A stretch of 64,000 nucleotides of DNA from Algoriphagus terrigena DSM 22685 (GTDB lineage Bacteria; Bacteroidota; Bacteroidia; Cytophagales; Cyclobacteriaceae). The position numbers were made by a program, and so were the translations under genes. The stretch lies in contig NZ_AUBW01000005.1 of NCBI RefSeq assembly GCF_000429445.1, positions 248,001-312,000 on the forward strand. Direction: 5' to 3'. Each line of letters starts with the position of its first letter. Position 1 is the first letter of the stretch. Below, one piece after another: positions 63,208-64,000 of the stretch. The notes beneath the pieces were generated by a model. The model was not told the origin of the DNA and did not search any database. It saw nothing but the letters and a program-made list of their open reading frames with translations.

Positions 63208-64000
63208 TTATTGATCGTATCCCGGATTTTGAACCAAATCAGAATTTCGGTTCATCTCATCCCGCTCGATCGCGACATAGTACATCTTGTCCAACCACTT
63301 ACGGTTTTCCTTACCCGGATCCATGTCGATCACTTTGTATACGTAATTGTAGATCGTCGGATCGTACTTGTAGGTGCTGAGCGATTGACCCGGCTTAAAT
63401 GTCGCGGTGATATTGATCCCATTTGCCTGTCTGGCAAATGCCTGCGGAGCAATCATCCAACGACGCGCGTCATGGTAACGCTGCTCTTCGTAAGCCATCT
63501 CGATTCTTCGCTCGTTTCTGTAGCGATCTCTCAAAGCCTCGCCGGTTTCGGTCACAGCTGGCTGGCCTACACGGAATCTGATCTGGTTAAGCCAAGCTTT
63601 AGCCTCAGCTTCCTGACCCAATTCGATGGATGCTTCCACGTAGTTCAACACTGCCTCAGTGTATCTCAATACCGGCCAAGGAACTTGCTGGTAAGTATTC
63701 TGATCCACAATTGCAGGATTTGCATCGATAAACTTACGGAAATAGTAACCTGTATACGAACCGTTCCAATCTTCGATTGGGCTGTTTCGGGTATCCAATC
63801 CGAAGTGGGTACCGGTACCTCCGGTGATCTCATAAGTACCAGTCTGGATCTGACCCAGTGGATCTCTTGGCTGGTTAGCAGAGGATCTTGGCTTCCACTG
63901 AGCTCCGTCATAGAGCACGGAAGCGTAGAATCTTGCGTCTCTGTTTACATACGGCGCAGCTGCATGGGCAGGATTGCTCCAAGAAAACTTGGTACCGTCC
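63208..64000 (-). CDS. SusD/RagB-family lipoprotein, C-terminal part (N-terminus beyond the window)
   Basis: C-terminal about 264 residues of a SusD-like protein. The frame is open past the last base; the apparent start at 63918 is internal. Visible signatures are PWPVLRYTEAVLNYVEASIELGQ (the conserved LRYAEVLLNYAEA motif), EAKAWLNQIRFRVGQPAVTE, RNERRIEMAYEEQRYHDARRW and the terminal NRNSDLVQNPGYDQ (a typical end with NPGY). It binds substrate for a SusC transporter expected just outside the window. It heads the VCBS/SUMF1/Gfo/TIM-barrel locus. Confidence 0.95.
   Translation of the reverse strand, partial: DGTKFSWSNPAHAAAPYVNRDARFYASVLYDGAQWKPRSSANQPRDPLGQIQTGTYEITGGTGTHFGLDTRNSPIEDWNGSYTGYYFRKFIDANPAIVDQNTYQQVPWPVLRYTEAVLNYVEASIELGQEAEAKAWLNQIRFRVGQPAVTETGEALRDRYRNERRIEMAYEEQRYHDARRWMIAPQAFARQANGINITATFKPGQSLSTYKYDPTIYNYVYKVIDMDPGKENRKWLDKMYYVAIERDEMNRNSDLVQNPGYDQ

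Overview
The window is a 64 kb chromosomal segment of a Bacteroidota bacterium of about 50% GC, most likely a Cytophagales/Cyclobacteriaceae member (Algoriphagus-like). The evidence is SusC/SusD pairs, Bacteroidetes-type -7 boxes (TAnnTTTG) instead of E. coli -10 boxes, lipoprotein signal peptides, a YtxJ bacillithiol-system protein, DUF4403, HmuY and VCBS/ASPIC lipoproteins, and the lone atpD-atpC pair. I see no rRNA, tRNA, CRISPR array, transposase or phage genes.

Layout. 1-3.9 kb: 3' end of acetyl-CoA synthetase, a small membrane ORF, then a cNMP/CBS/DUF294 signalling protein overlapping a DnaQ-type exonuclease. 4-5.8 kb: an LGFP-repeat metalloprotease split by a +1 frameshift in a T5 run, followed by a HEAT-repeat gene. 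5.9-11.6 kb: DUF4403 lipoprotein, YtxJ, a large TonB-type barrel with a polyglycine tract, and a fasciclin protein. 11.7-13.5 kb: pheS and a RelE-type toxin-antitoxin pair. 13.5-18 kb: a five-gene minus-strand carbohydrate operon (HUMPS decarboxylase, zinc dehydrogenase, SDR, TIM-barrel isomerase, SMP-30 lactonase). 18.3-26.9 kb: a PEGA-like protein, M19 dipeptidase, RsmI-like methylase, amidohydrolase, esterase, four-helix-bundle protein, pdxJ, yqeY-cvpA-pabA. 27.5-36.4 kb: SusC-SusD-lipoprotein-M14 peptidase (probable peptide import), then an NlpC/P60 lipoprotein. 36.6-43.8 kb: a complete heme-uptake operon (hmuT-U-V, HemS, receptor, HmuY) behind a promoter flanked by two copies of a probable iron operator. 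44-52.4 kb: atpDC, fumC, RidA, mazG, glmM, cysteine desulfurase. 52.5-55.3 kb: small genes, Rieske protein, CsaA and a divergent HisA homologue. 55.5-64 kb: one flank of a glycan or sugar-acid utilisation locus (YCF48-like, Tat-exported TIM-barrel isomerase, Tat-exported Gfo/Idh/MocA oxidoreductase, SUMF1-like protein, VCBS lipoprotein, and a SusD cut by the window edge).

Most unusual signals. (1) Four unrelated genes (DUF4403, HUMPS operon, Rieske, SUMF1-like) share a leader of about 85-120 nt lying directly against the start codon. It begins with a near-invariant block, ATGAAATCGA(G/A)CA, that can start a small upstream ORF reading MKS(S/N). In the HUMPS leader this uORF ends in an ATGA stop/start overlap with the operon. 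Two copies carry a GC-rich palindrome inserted in the leader. (2) A family of imperfect inverted repeats (type GTCAACGGTCCA) occurs as three facing pairs, one of which brackets the four-helix-bundle gene. (3) The HisA-like protein has Trp at the place of the catalytic Asp, and the SUMF1-like protein has no FGE cysteines. All family assignments were made by reading the sequence; no database search was run.
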